DNA of 64,000 bases from Trichoplax sp. H2 (GCA_003344405.1 NOWV01000115.1:62001-126000); one strand, 5' to 3'. Numbered from the stretch's first letter, positions 47,862 to 59,244 are shown. Notes: generated by a model not told the origin, from the sequence alone. Numbers and translations are program-made.

Positions 47862-48896
47862 TTAAGCCATCAAAGTAACCGATATCTTCGATGTTGATAA
47901 ACTGCCACAGCGCCTGCAAGCAGACCAATAATGTTGTAGTGGATACTGGAACTTAGATAACCTGACGATGTAAAGAATTGGACTTTGAAGCCCTGTAGTA
48001 ATAAGGGCTGCATATTGAATGCAAAATGAATAGCCTATTAGATATTTATTCCAATTTAAAGTGTATCCAATCGCTGAGATATAGAAAGTTAACAACCACA
48101 GTAAGCAGCAGAATAATTGCAAGAAAGCCAATTCACGTATTAACGCTATTGTTAATTGTAATCGCCGTCTGACGGCAATACAACTCCACATGGCGGTGGA
48201 TGTGGTAACATAGTTCTGAAACGGTAAAACAGAATTTTTACTTCGTTCATGAAGTTTTAATTTCTTGGCAATTATGAAATGGCTGATAAACGTGACACTA
48301 AATGGAATAAAAATATTAAGTGTAGCAAAGATTAGCATTACAGTGCGGATCAGTGTAACTTTGGTAAAATAAGTGCAGATTGTTAAAATAGAACTTCCAT
48401 CAATAACCAAAATAGAACGTGGCCACTGTTGTAAAATCCCTATTATCCAAGGTATTAAAAAAATGGAAATGGCTTTACAACGATTTTGCCGACGACCAAA
48501 TATTAGTGTTCTCTTTAAATACCGATAGTTTTCAACTGAAATAATGGCCAAAGTAATATTTCCCGCTATTACTGCAACTAAAGACAACGGTAGTAGAAAA
48601 CCACATAAAACACTTGTCAATGATTTGGAATGGTGTGATTCAGAATTATAAGTCCATAAAATACAAATCGGTGGAATGATATAAAAGACAGCCACAACTA
48701 GATTAGCTATAGCCAAATTGCATAATCCGTAATGCGTTGACGATCTCATATCCTTGTTATAGTAAATAATAATTAAGATATAGGAATTTGCTATTACACT
48801 CATAAGACTTAAAATAGCGCCAACAGTCACCGTAATTTGTACGGTAATAATAGCCATTGGTAATTCGCCGGCGTAGGTGAAATTAGTAAAATTCAT
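47862..48896 (-). CDS. Intronless rhodopsin-like 7TM receptor D
   Basis: A 344-residue class A type receptor; ligand unknown. Start ATG at 48896 (MNFTNFTYAG), with two N-glycosylation sites in the first seven residues. Membrane segments near residues 15-45 (Asn37), 56-81 (NLAIAN at 60-65, Asn at the Asp2.50 position), 95-121 (Cys98), 143-165 (Trp150), 183-209 (Pro198), 255-278 and 287-312. ENY (122-124) replaces DRY, and SPILY (305-309) replaces NPxxY. WPRSILV after TM4 is shared with the receptors at 54.0 and 63.4 kb. Cys174 probably pairs with Cys98. With those two it forms the tightest subgroup of the cluster. Confidence 0.92.
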   Translation of the reverse strand: MNFTNFTYAGELPMAIITVQITVTVGAILSLMSVIANSYILIIIYYNKDMRSSTHYGLCNLAIANLVVAVFYIIPPICILWTYNSESHHSKSLTSVLCGFLLPLSLVAVIAGNITLAIISVENYRYLKRTLIFGRRQNRCKAISIFLIPWIIGILQQWPRSILVIDGSSILTICTYFTKVTLIRTVMLIFATLNIFIPFSVTFISHFIIAKKLKLHERSKNSVLPFQNYVTTSTAMWSCIAVRRRLQLTIALIRELAFLQLFCCLLWLLTFYISAIGYTLNWNKYLIGYSFCIQYAALITTGLQSPILYIVRLSKFQYPLQHYWSACRRCGSLSTSKISVTLMA

Positions 48897-49371
48897 TATT
48901 TACGATTCACCTGTCTTTGAACAAATTCAACCCTAAAAAATTTATCTGTCTGGTGTAGAATAAATTAATGTTATGAATATATAAGATTAATAACAATATC
49001 AATTCGACTTCCATGGTAACTAGCTACGTTAAAGTAAATCATTCCATTCTACAAGTCCGGATATAAAACTGACTGAACGATGTCGTCAACATGGAAAAGG
49101 AAAGACATTGTTTTATTTATCAATGATGGCATTTAAGTTAGGATGAATCACATGAATAATTCTATTCAATTCCTGCTGAAAATAATGGATTAAATGTTTA
49201 TTAATATGTTGTAAATTATCACTTGGTTAGCTTTATGAATAGTAACTTATGACCTCTAACTGAAAGATGAGCATTGGCTATCGGCTCATTTATTTTCCTA
49301 TTCATAATGCATAATTTTTAGGTGTTTTAATTTTCTTTCTTCGATTATGTCTAATACTTGGTTTTATTACA

Positions 49372-49779
49372 AACATTCCTATTTAATTCATCAACGTAAT
49401 GAAAACTTAATAAGCCCTCGAATCTTTTGGGAATAATCCAAATTGAAATATACAAGGGAATGTAAACTTTCGATACCATCAACATTAAGATAAATTATTT
49501 TATTTCATTAATCAAATCAGAGTATATCATTGTCACGGTACGAACTACCGTGAAGAAATAGCTATCTAAACTTGGTAAATATAATATAGTGATAATATAT
49601 TAAAACTAGTTACTTACAATAGGAATTACTCTAATTATAAATGTGTTACAGTAAATATAATGCTGTGCTGTAATGTGCACTGAAATGATTCTGTGAATGG
49701 ACATATTGTAGTCCGACTGTGAAAAATTAGTTAGTAGATGTTCTTACCAAAGTATTTTTATAAGATGACTCATGAATGT
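49372..49779. repeat. Allelic copy 1 with the start of a family 1 LTR
   Basis: 408 bp, repeated as 319 bp at 49800-50118. Copy 1 enters the LTR at 49531 (TGTCACGGTACGAAC). Bases 49623-49711 (89 bp) are missing from copy 2. Confidence 0.85.
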
Positions 49780-49799
49780 NNNNNNNNNNNNNNNNNNNN
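49780..49799. other. 20-N assembly gap between allelic copies
   Basis: Both sides carry the same locus. Left copy ends GACTCATGAATGT, which recurs at 50118. Confidence 0.9.
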
Positions 49800-49958
49800 A
49801 ACATTCCTATTTAATTCATCAACGTAATGAAAACTTAATAAGCCCTCGAATCTTTTGGGAATAATCCAAATTGAAATATACAAGGGAATGTAAACTTTCG
49901 ATACCATCAACATTAAGATAAATTATTTTATTTCATTAATCAAATCAGAGTATATCAT

Positions 49959-50305
49959 TGTCACGGTACGAACTACCGTGAAGAAATAGCTATCTAAACT
50001 TGGTAAATATAATATAGTGATAATATATTAAAACTAGTTACTTACAATAGTCCGACTGTGAAAAATTAGTTAGTAGATGTTCTTACCAAAGTATTTTTAT
50101 AAGATGACTCATGAATGTTAGCTGCTGTAGAAGGGTATATAAGCCCGTCAGATAGTAGAATAAAGTAGTTCTCAATTGTCTAGTTGAGTTTAACGTAGAA
50201 TCAAAGGCGTCTAAAATCTTGTGAGTAGGGATACTGAATCCGCAGATTTTTAGAGATTTAGATATTTATTTTATGTTATCCTTGTCACGAAGCTGGTTTG
50301 TGACA
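49959..50305 (+). repeat. Solo LTR, family 1, allele 2 version with 89-bp deletion
   Basis: Starts TGTCACGGTACGAAC and ends GAAGCTGGTTTGTGACA. Left flank 5-mer ATCAT and right ATTAT (four of five). It is the same family as 56699-57140. It sits inside block A, whose paralogue at 52340-52760 lacks it, so the insertion came after the duplication. Confidence 0.78.
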
Positions 50306-50794
50306 ATTATTCAATTATAGGCTTTCTGTGTAGACACAGGTATTATAAATTAGATACAGAAAGTGTTAATTGAAAAGATATAATTTGAATTAAATCCAAT
50401 TTTATTAAAAATTTTTAAGCAATTAAGCAGAAATGGAACTTTTTAGGCATTCAAGCATACAAGCAGGTTATTGATCTTCAAAAAATTCAAATCATTAGAG
50501 AGTAAATTTGAGATGATTCATAAGTGAAAAAAATTATATCATAATTTCCGAAGAAACTAGGTAATTCTCTATGATAAACCAGAATCGCCGTAGTATTCAA
50601 CTTTGATTGATTACAACTTAGACGCTATAAAAATTTTACGTTAACTGATTTCAGTCATCTTGAAGAAGTTAAGAAGTACCAAATTCATAATTATGAGTTA
50701 ACGTCCAACGCTTTATATTTGTAATATTATTTAATTATGAACTACCATCCTATGCCGTATATTTATAATATCAAAAAGAAAGTAATATTTTGAG
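50306..50794. repeat. Duplicated block A, right part
   Basis: With 49431-49530 it is homologous to 52340-52760 (AAGCAGGTTATT, then GAGAGTAAATTTGAGAT(G/A)ATTC(A/G)TAAGT and GA(A)GAAACTAG(G/A)TAATT). The two halves are separated by the family 1 LTR. Confidence 0.65.
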
Positions 50795-51160
50795 TGTTAC
50801 AAAATAGCTATGCAACAAGATAACGTAATGTACGATCAATAAGTCGATTCCCTGACTAAGTATCAGGGTGGAATATCTACTTTATCAGGAACACTTTTTT
50901 GATACTAGTAGAATACGCAAAGGCTCAGATGTCTCGTATTTTACGTTAAACACCAATCTCAGGAATTCTCTTTATTATACGATATATCGCATTTATAGAC
51001 TCTTTTATAGTAGTTTGGGCATCCTAGTTCGTAATATTAACGTTGAAATTTTCTAATGAATCAAAAGTTGATTTTATCTACTGCTATTTAATGAAGACAA
51101 CATTACTTAAGAATATAGCTATCTAATAACTAATACAAAATAGTCTGATTACAATATGCC

Positions 51161-51282
51161 TGTCACAAAACAGCTTTGCAACAAGATAACGCAATATACG
51201 ATCAATAAGTCAATTCCTTGAACCACGTATCAAGGAACGATATCTGCACTATCACAAACACTTTTGCTCTACTAGCAGACTA
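51161..51282 (-). repeat. Young family 2 LTR insertion, truncated by gap, polymorphic
   Basis: Starts TGTCACAAAACAGC directly after ATATGCC. It matches the reverse complement of 28188-28353 with one difference seen over 122 bp. Absent from the second copy of the flank. Confidence 0.82.
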
Positions 51283-51302
51283 NNNNNNNNNNNNNNNNNN
51301 NN
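51283..51302. other. 20-N assembly gap between allelic copies
   Basis: Left side ends inside the young LTR. The right side restarts with a copy of sequence from 50951. Confidence 0.9.
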
Positions 51303-51654
51303 CACCAATCTCAGGAATTCTCTTTATTATACGATATATCGCATTTATAGACTCTTTTATAGTAGTTTGGGCATCCTAGTTCGTAATATTAACGTTGAAA
51401 TTTTCTAATGAATCAAAAGTTGATTTTATCTACTGCTATTTAATGAAGACAACATTACTTAAGAATATAGCTATCTAATAACTAATACAAAATACTCTGA
51501 TTACAATATGCCCTATCACAGAACATTTCCATAATAATCTACAATCTACTGTGAGTAAGTTACAATCACAGTGATTTGAATTGTAAGAAGATCATTTTCG
51601 ATTCCCTAAATTTAACTACTAATTGCAGTATGCTGTATGTATAGTATTGTCACA

Positions 51655-52339
51655 CACCACTAGTGACAAAGTAGTCTACACACGCCAATCCTTGCGGAGA
51701 ACGCCACTTACTAACTTAAAGAGGCGAGATTAGCTATATCTCCAAATAATTCAGTTCCAACGACCGAATACTATGGTATAATTATAGCATCACAGATGAT
51801 GTAGACGAGATAGTCAGAGATTTACTATCATTTATTACTGAAGGAATCTTAAATAACATAACCAACCCTCCCACCCTTAAAAACTCCCGATTTTTATACT
51901 TTCTTTCCGATGGATTGCACGATAGATTATCTATACACAATCTAAGACTTCATAAAATTCTCAGAAGCCTTTAATTACACATACACACTGGATCTCTAGA
52001 AAGTATAGCACATTGCACCTTTAATTAATGCTTATAAAGATTCCTACGCCCGTATTTGGCGTTGTACACTAGACAATGGGATCAGCTGATATACCATATC
52101 ATATGTTCAGTATATTAGTTTAGATCATTGACTCGGCTTCTATACCTATATGCTACGTAAACTACACTAGATCATCTATTGTACGTACACTACGCTAGAC
52201 CATGGACTTGGCTGCTATTTTGTATAATTCAGTGTGCAGTTCTGCATCGTACGAACATTAGGCTAGACCTCCTGATCTACACAAAGTACAGTACTATTAG
52301 CACTTTGAAAGATTGGCGTTATACAGCGTATTACTCTCC
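51655..52339. repeat. Unclassified repeat-like stretch
   Basis: Starts near CACTAGTGACAAAGTAGTC and contains imperfect reiterations such as CTAGATCATCTATTGTACGT, then CTAGACCATGG and CTAGACCTCC. C/A-rich composition like the - oriented LTRs, but no second end or duplication was identified. Confidence 0.4.
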
Positions 52340-52760
52340 TTTTATAGCTAATAATCCAAATTGAAATTATTTGTGCAAATATACTATGAAGGGCAAATTC
52401 TCGATATTCACATAAATTATTTTATTTCATTAATCAATCAGAATTGATCATTTGATGAAGGCTTATTATAGATATACGTATTATTAATTATTACGCTTTA
52501 AGCATAGAAAGTGATATTTGCTAATGGAAATGCTATTAATAAAATTAAATCGCATATTGTAGGCAGTTTTGAAGTCATTCAATAGAAAAAATGAAACGTT
52601 TTGAATGTTTAATTGTAGAAGCAGGTTATTTAATTTCGATAGCTCAAATTGTTAGAGGGTAAATTTGAGATAATTCGTAAGTCAAGACAACCAAATCAGA
52701 ATTGAAGAAAATTAAATCAAAAATTCTGGAGAAACTAGATAATTTTTTGCGATAGACTAG
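52340..52760. repeat. Duplicated block B, paralogue of block A without LTR
   Basis: Matches 49431-49530 and 50306-50580 in order, with indels and many substitutions. It shows the pre-insertion state of the block that carries the family 1 LTR at 49531. Confidence 0.65.
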
Positions 52761-53538
52761 AATTCCCAAAATTTTCCATCACGGGTGAATGTAAAAATAT
52801 TTAAAAGATTGAGTTTAATAGTATTAACAGGAGTAACTGGAAGATATTACCTTGGATATTTTTTATTAATATTAATTAAAGAAATTTTCGGATACGCTTT
52901 GAATCCTTTCGCTCAAGTTTTTTAATTATTCAACTCAGTTGATTAAATATTACGCAAATCAATGTTTTTTCGTCCTAGCGATCAGGATTATATTATGGTA
53001 ATTAATAATTGTATGCAATTATTTTCAAGAATAAAAGCAATACCTTCAATAGATTTTGTTAGCATTTCATTCTTTTATTGACGTATATAGCCTTATTTGA
53101 ATTTAATATTTACGTAGTGATTAAGAAGAACAACCTTCTCATCTACAAAGAAACTAATTACTATAAAGGCACGGTAACGGACGCATATAAATTCTTCGAT
53201 TCAAATGAGATGAGGTTACATTGGCTTGCAATTTCAAATTTGTTATAAATAGGAGTCATATTGCAAGATTTCCTAACCGATAAATAACACAAATAGAATA
53301 CTAATTTGCTCCTTTCTTCTAAATAAATAAAATCATAATGAAAAATTTTATTTAATTGTTACTAATATGTCTTCACAGATAGACTTTGATACAGATAAAT
53401 TACTGGGTGAATACTTCGCTATTTTACATCAATGCTTATACAGCTCACTATCGAATAAATGGCATTAGGATGAATTTAACATTAAATCATCCAATTTAAA
53501 TAAAACATCATGCAAATAGATAACAAGCTCAAAATTAG

Positions 53539-53740
53539 CGGTTTCTATGTAAAATTTTATGATTTATACAGTTAAGCATGTTTCTAGAGTTAAAACTTAC
53601 CAAAAGCAAATTATTCCATTTTAACATACGCGCTCTTTGAATTCATAAGTTCACAAGCTAGAATACATACTGAACTGCATTACAATTTCATATCCTAACC
53701 CTAACCCTAGCTATTAAACACACATTTAAATTTTTACTGT
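53539..53740. repeat. Duplicated block C with CCCTAA motif
   Basis: Homologue of 42541-42760. Contains two and a half CCCTAA units at 53694-53709. Confidence 0.65.
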
Positions 53741-54041
53741 TATTAACTTTGATAATATACAGTAGGTAAAATTGCAAATTTAAAATTCATCAAAATGTAT
53801 TTAAGTTGCAAAAATTGCTGTAATCAATCGTTGATTTGTATTTTCAAGAGCAAATATTGTAGTAGTCGAAAGGTACAGTATTTAAAGATAAAAATTGATT
53901 ATAATTTATGAAGGTAATATTTTATTATTCGCATTTAAAATAGTCAGAATTTACAGGATAGACATACAGGTGCGGTAGTGATTGACTTGAAGACTTTGAA
54001 TTAAATAAAATCTGGCAGAAGTAATCTACACAAGGTATATT

Positions 54042-55088
54042 TCAATGGCCTTGTATTGCTGAGCAGAAAGATTGAATAGGTTTTCTGAATTTTTTCAGCC
54101 ATAATATATAAGCTATAGGACTAGGCAAACCAGTAGCTACAACAGTAACTTGTTGTATATTAAATGCAATTCCTACAAGATAAAAATTTATTTTATAAGC
54201 ATAACCGAAATTAGATAAATAATTTGCTAATAGCCATAAAAAACAAAAAAAAAATTGCCAATAGGTCAGCTTTCGCAGCATTCTAGCCGCTAGTCTGACC
54301 GATTTACTGGAGTAGCTTTTAAATTGATGCGGTTGGATTCGGTTCATTCTTGATGCCGCTTCAAAAACAAAAATAAGGCGATGACGATGATATTTTAAAC
54401 TATTTGCGATTTTATAGTGGCAAACCAGCATAATAATGAAAGGGATAATAATATTAGCTGTAGATATTGTAAGCTTAATAGACATCTGAAATTGAGGATT
54501 AGGAAAAAACCGGCAAAATCTGGCGGCCGATCTGTTTCGGAGTACAAGAATCGTGCGCGGCCATTGCTCAAGTAATCCTATCACCCATATACCGATTATG
54601 ATTAAAATAGTTGTCCGAAGATTTATACTTGTACGTCGAGTTGAATTGGACTTGTAAACTAGCGTACGATACTTATCTATTGCAATAAAAGCTAATGTAC
54701 AGTTAACTACCATAACGGCTGTAACTGCTAAGGGTCGGATAAAGCCACAGATGATTTGAATTAATGTCTTGGAATTCAGTTTCCCTGGTATACCAGATAA
54801 AAAAGTGACAAGTAGCGGAATAGGATACAAGACAGCCACCATTATATTTGCGATTGCTAAATTGGCTAAAGCATAATAAGATGGTTTTCTTAAATTCTTA
54901 TTTATATAGATAACATATAAAATGTACGTATTAGCTAGTAGACTAATACAACTGGTAAGTATGTTGAAAATTATGGTGAACTGAAGAGTAATTAACGGCA
55001 ATGCAAAGATATCATGCAGTGGCAAAGACGAATTTGATGTATTTCTTAAAATCTTTTCTGCCATTTTAATACAATATTCATAAATCAT
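54042..55088 (-). CDS. Intronless rhodopsin-like 7TM receptor E
   Basis: A 348-residue class A type receptor if started at the first ATG (55088). A later ATG at 55064 (MAEKILRNTSNSS) would give an N-terminus more like its neighbours. Membrane segments near residues 33-61 (Asn53), 71-97 (NLAIAN at 76-81, Asn at the Asp2.50 position), 110-137 (Cys114), 160-182 (Trp168), 203-229 (Pro216), 272-295 and 304-330. DKY (138-140) replaces DRY, and SPIAY (323-327) replaces NPxxY. WPRTILV after TM4 links it to receptors D and F. Cys192 probably pairs with Cys114. N-glycosylation sites N16 and N19. Ligand unknown. Confidence 0.92.
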   Translation of the reverse strand: MIYEYCIKMAEKILRNTSNSSLPLHDIFALPLITLQFTIIFNILTSCISLLANTYILYVIYINKNLRKPSYYALANLAIANIMVAVLYPIPLLVTFLSGIPGKLNSKTLIQIICGFIRPLAVTAVMVVNCTLAFIAIDKYRTLVYKSNSTRRTSINLRTTILIIIGIWVIGLLEQWPRTILVLRNRSAARFCRFFPNPQFQMSIKLTISTANIIIPFIIMLVCHYKIANSLKYHRHRLIFVFEAASRMNRIQPHQFKSYSSKSVRLAARMLRKLTYWQFFFCFLWLLANYLSNFGYAYKINFYLVGIAFNIQQVTVVATGLPSPIAYILWLKKFRKPIQSFCSAIQGH

Positions 55089-56642
55089 ATAAGCCAATAT
55101 TGCTATCGATGTGCTTCACAACTAAGTTCAATGCTGATGGATAATATAGCAGTATGAATACCAATAGTACCGAGAGTAGCGTGCTAGATAAAATGATGAT
55201 TGACTAATATATTTTTCATCGGAGTTCTAATAACAAAGAAAAGCTTAATATTTTTTATATAGCAGGACAAATAAATTGGTCAATATTCTTTAATATCAGT
55301 ACTATTAAAAATTATAGGCGGATAATGTAGGTTTTTTGTTAAAGAATTATCAATAGAATGAATTTATTTGATCTATTGTGTGAGAGGGGAAAAACACATT
55401 CTATGAGAGCCGCAGTAGACTTTTATTTTCGATTGGAGTATGTCATAACGAATTTGTGACGATGGACATTCTTACTAACTAGCTATATAGCTTCCGATTG
55501 AGTAAGTATTCAAATTCTATATTTGAGACCTGGTTTACAATTTTCTGATGTCGTTTTCGATTGTTAATTTAAATATAATATAAAGAGGAATGGAAAGAAT
55601 ATGAAAAGACCAGTTAGAATTCCTTTACTCATATCAATATAGTGAATGTCGGTTATCGCTTTATTATTAAAGTTTAATATTTAAAATTGATAGGGGCAAC
55701 AAAGCATTCACATGCACGATCTACGTGTACAATTACAAAAAATAATTTTTTGCAATCCTTTTCTGATTTCAGTTATGAGACAAATACCGAGGCCAAGAGA
55801 GCATTAGCGTATTATATGCCTTCAAAATAATATGAATTAGAATGTTGCACGATTTTATTCAAGGATCTAGTGTCATCTTTGACAACAATTAATAGAACAG
55901 TGAATTTTCTATATTAAACACCGTGCTCTTCCGTAATTGTGTCAAATTTTAATCTATTGAGTGATTGTCAGAATTTCACGATATTATTGCAATAGAATTT
56001 CGGTTTCTAAATCCGTCATCTTGTTCAATATGCTAATAGATTTAGTTCTCTCAAAATTACAAAAATTTTGGGGTAATTTTGATCCAATCAACAGTTAATT
56101 CGGTGATCATTATCAGTAAAGTATTCTATAGCACAATACAAAATCAAAACTGTATGGATAAACAGTCTTTAAAAACCCAATCTATGATATAAAATCTACT
56201 TAAATAAATTTATTTACTTGCTTATAAAGTTATAGAAAATAATATACAATGCCGTGGTATTTGATTGATTACTTTAAGTTCTATGGTAATTCCTTACTAC
56301 ACTTTAAACTAAGAATTAGACTTAAGATTTTAGTGTAATAAAGTATTAAGAGAATAGAAACTGAATTCATAAACAAATGTAAAGATTCATTAAAAATTTA
56401 ACAACCAAATAGACATTGAATTTATCATAGGAACTTCTAGAGAATTTTATTTAATCGTGATTGAAACTGGAAAGCTGAACGAGTATAAATTCCTTAGAAA
56501 TACCTAAAACGCTACCTTATAGTTTTTCTTTAATGAGTTTTTAATCATCTACTATACTAAATATACAGGAATGTATCCAGAAATACTGCTTCTACGTCAG
56601 TAGTTACTCTTATATGTTGGGTTTTATTTTAGTGTGGGGGAT
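55089..56642. other. Non-coding stretch, nothing recognised
   Basis: 5' flank of receptor E, AT-rich. No gene or element found. Confidence 0.5.
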
Positions 56643-57700
56643 TATTACGGAGCAAAGCACCGTACTTGCTAATTAAATAGATTTTGTTAGTATTTAGCTG
56701 TCACGGTACGAACTACCGTGAAGAAATAGCTATCTAAACTTGGTAAATATAATATAGTGATAATATATTAAAACTAGTTACTTACAATAGGAATTACTCT
56801 AATTATAAATGTGTTACAGTAAATTTAATGCTGTGCTGTAATGTGCACTGAAATGATTCTGTGAATGAATATGTTGTAGTCCGAATGTGAAAAATTAGTT
56901 AGTAGATGTTCTCACTAAAGTATTTTTATAAGATGACTCATGAATGTTAGCTGCTGTAGAAGGGTATATAAGCCCGTCAGATAGTAGAATAAAGTAGTTC
57001 TCAATTGTCTAGTTGAGTTTAATGTAGAATCAAAGGCGTCTAAATTCTTGTGAGATAGTTAAGGGATACTGAATCCCGGAGACTATAGTAATTAAGAGAT
57101 TTATTTTACGTTATCCTTGTCACGAAGCTGGTTTGTGACATTAGCTAATAGATCATATTCGTAAGTGATAATTGAAATTAAGAATATTAATAATGTCTAG
57201 ATTGCTAGACAACAAAAGGCATAATTGTATTTTACAATTAATTAGTAGAGCCTATATAGATATTAATAATGGCGACACGTTAGCACCCTCTGCGAACGCG
57301 CCATTATCGTGCAGAGCCTCAAGGGTCTAATTGGCTATTAATTAGTTATTGCTAATTAAAGTTGTTTACGTACTTGTGTCTATAGTAAACTATATAGTTT
57401 AATGAGGCTTGTCCTTCTATACAAATTATGTAAATCTTATATTGTCAAGTTACTATGTAAGCACCACAAATTTAGTTGAAGGGTATAAAAGGACGAGCGA
57501 ATGCTCAGTTCCTGAGTTCTTTATTAGATCGTGTACGAAAAGGTACTCGGCTACTTTATTAATAAAAACTATACTATATAACTATAACTATACTGTATAG
57601 AACTACCATACAGTAGATCATCAGGTGTAGTGGAGCAAGGCATAAGTAATCTATTAGTTTAGTGTAGTACAGTAGTAACTCATGTAAGCACCAAACTAAA
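56643..57700 (+). repeat. Family 6 LTR-like element carrying a nested family 1 LTR
   Basis: The left end TATTACGGAGCAAAGCACC and right part GGTGTAGTGGAGCAAGG match the ends of 8598-8810. GGGTATAAAAGG near 57480 is TATA-like, and TAATAAAAACT follows. The element is split by the family 1 LTR. A GC-rich inverted pair, TAATGGCG (57267) and CGCCATTA (57299), lies in the body. The right border is approximate. Confidence 0.6.
56699..57140 (+). repeat. Solo LTR, family 1, complete, with perfect target-site duplication
   Basis: 442 bp starting TGTCACGGTACGAAC and ending GCTGGTTTGTGACA, flanked by TTAGC on both sides (56694-56698, 57141-57145). It has a TATA-like GGTATATAAG at about 56963 and AATAAAG at about 56988. 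Inserted in a family 6 element. It is the best reference copy for family 1. Confidence 0.9.
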
Positions 57701-59244
57701 CGTTACTAACAATTCTTTCAAGATTAGTACGAAAAAAATTTAAAAGTAATATATAGTAAAGTTATCGTGATTAAGTTTACACAATAGTAAAGAAAGTAGG
57801 CGCTTTTATAAAATATAAATGAATGTTTCTCTTGAGAAGTAATATTCCGAAAACATAATTATTCTAAAATGATACGTTTCGTATAGACAATTAACGTATT
57901 GATTATCTTTCCAATAGGGTGACGATGAGTTTCCCTCGTTTAATGGAGTTAAGCAAACGATACTGAACGATTAAATACACCAACTTAATCAAGTTGTATT
58001 TTTAAAAAGTTACGATTCTTCCTGATTATCAAGAAGTGACCTTTCCTACAAAATGTATATCTTATTTACGTCAGATAACATTACATTATCTATGGCGTTA
58101 AATATTCTCTTAATAGACAAGTGCATAATTTTATAATATTATTTATAAACTTATAAGTAATGCTTACGCAGATTTAGTATAAGTTGAACAATTTCTCAAT
58201 AAAATTTGGGTTCAGTGTTGCTCACGAGAGACTAGCGTGGAGTTAATCAATATTCTTCCTGACGATCTCCTATTGTCAGTATTTAGATTCATACCGTACT
58301 ATAGGTAAATATTACGGAGGAAAAATTTGATAGTAGGTTCGTAGAGTTAATTTCTGTATTACTTCAAATATTTCATCTTCCCTCTTATAAATCTAAATTT
58401 GTAACGACGAATTCATAAATTTGATAATGGGCTGAAATCTTAAAATGCTACTATACCAAAATTCAAATCAGCCAATTTTATAGAGACTTTTCAGCTCTTT
58501 AAATTATATAACGAGTTATGTTTTTCAAGTTAATATTATAATAAATGGTTTATGATAGAAAATTGATTAGTTGTAGGCCTATAAATACCAAAATCATTGA
58601 ACACTGACCAAAAAACTTTCCTTAAAGTCTTTGAGATAGTAATTGCATAATATGGCTACAATTAAAATAATTTTGTTAATTATTTCAGTTATAAGAATTA
58701 ACATACTAGCTAGTTAGTCATAAATTCCGATTAATTTACTGTGTTTCAAAATATAAATTCAGTGAAATACTATAGCAACTGACAAATTTAAAACATTAAA
58801 CATATATAAATTTAAGACGTATAAGTTTTACTCACAATATGTAGATATGTATAAGCAAGCACAAATGCCAACAGCATATTAATTTTAGTAGCTATCCACA
58901 AAGGTACACGTAAATTACAATCTATTAGTTAGGATTTCTTAGCTTAAAATAATATAACTAAATCGTTACATCAAATTATTGCGTCAATATTGTATAATTA
59001 ATCTTAAAAGTAACGAGTTTTTATTTTAATTAGCTTGTAAGCTAGATTTTAGAATTTTCCATTGTAGCATGAACAAATTCTATCTTGGCCACAATAATAT
59101 GCAAAGTAATAGTTGGTCTTGATAAGGAACATTGGAACAGGTTTTAAACGTGAGAGTGGTATTTCATGAAACTATATTAATTCTCTTAAGAGATTCAAAG
59201 TATTATTCAAGCTAAAAGCTAAGTGAAGTTAGGCATTCTACAAC
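57701..59244. other. Non-coding stretch, nothing recognised
   Basis: 3' flank of the glycosyltransferase gene. No gene or repeat identified. Confidence 0.5.

Larger units (their letters stand above)
50795..51654 (-). repeat. Older family 2 LTR interrupted by a younger one and a gap
   Basis: Starts TGTTACAAAATAGC and ends AGTATTGTCACA, a diverged relative of 6913-7542. In allele 1 it is broken at 51161 by a fresh family 2 copy. Allele 2 resumes at 51303 with bases matching 50951-51160 and then runs on uninterrupted past ATATGCC (51512). The frame at 50868-51056 is repeat sequence. Confidence 0.75.
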
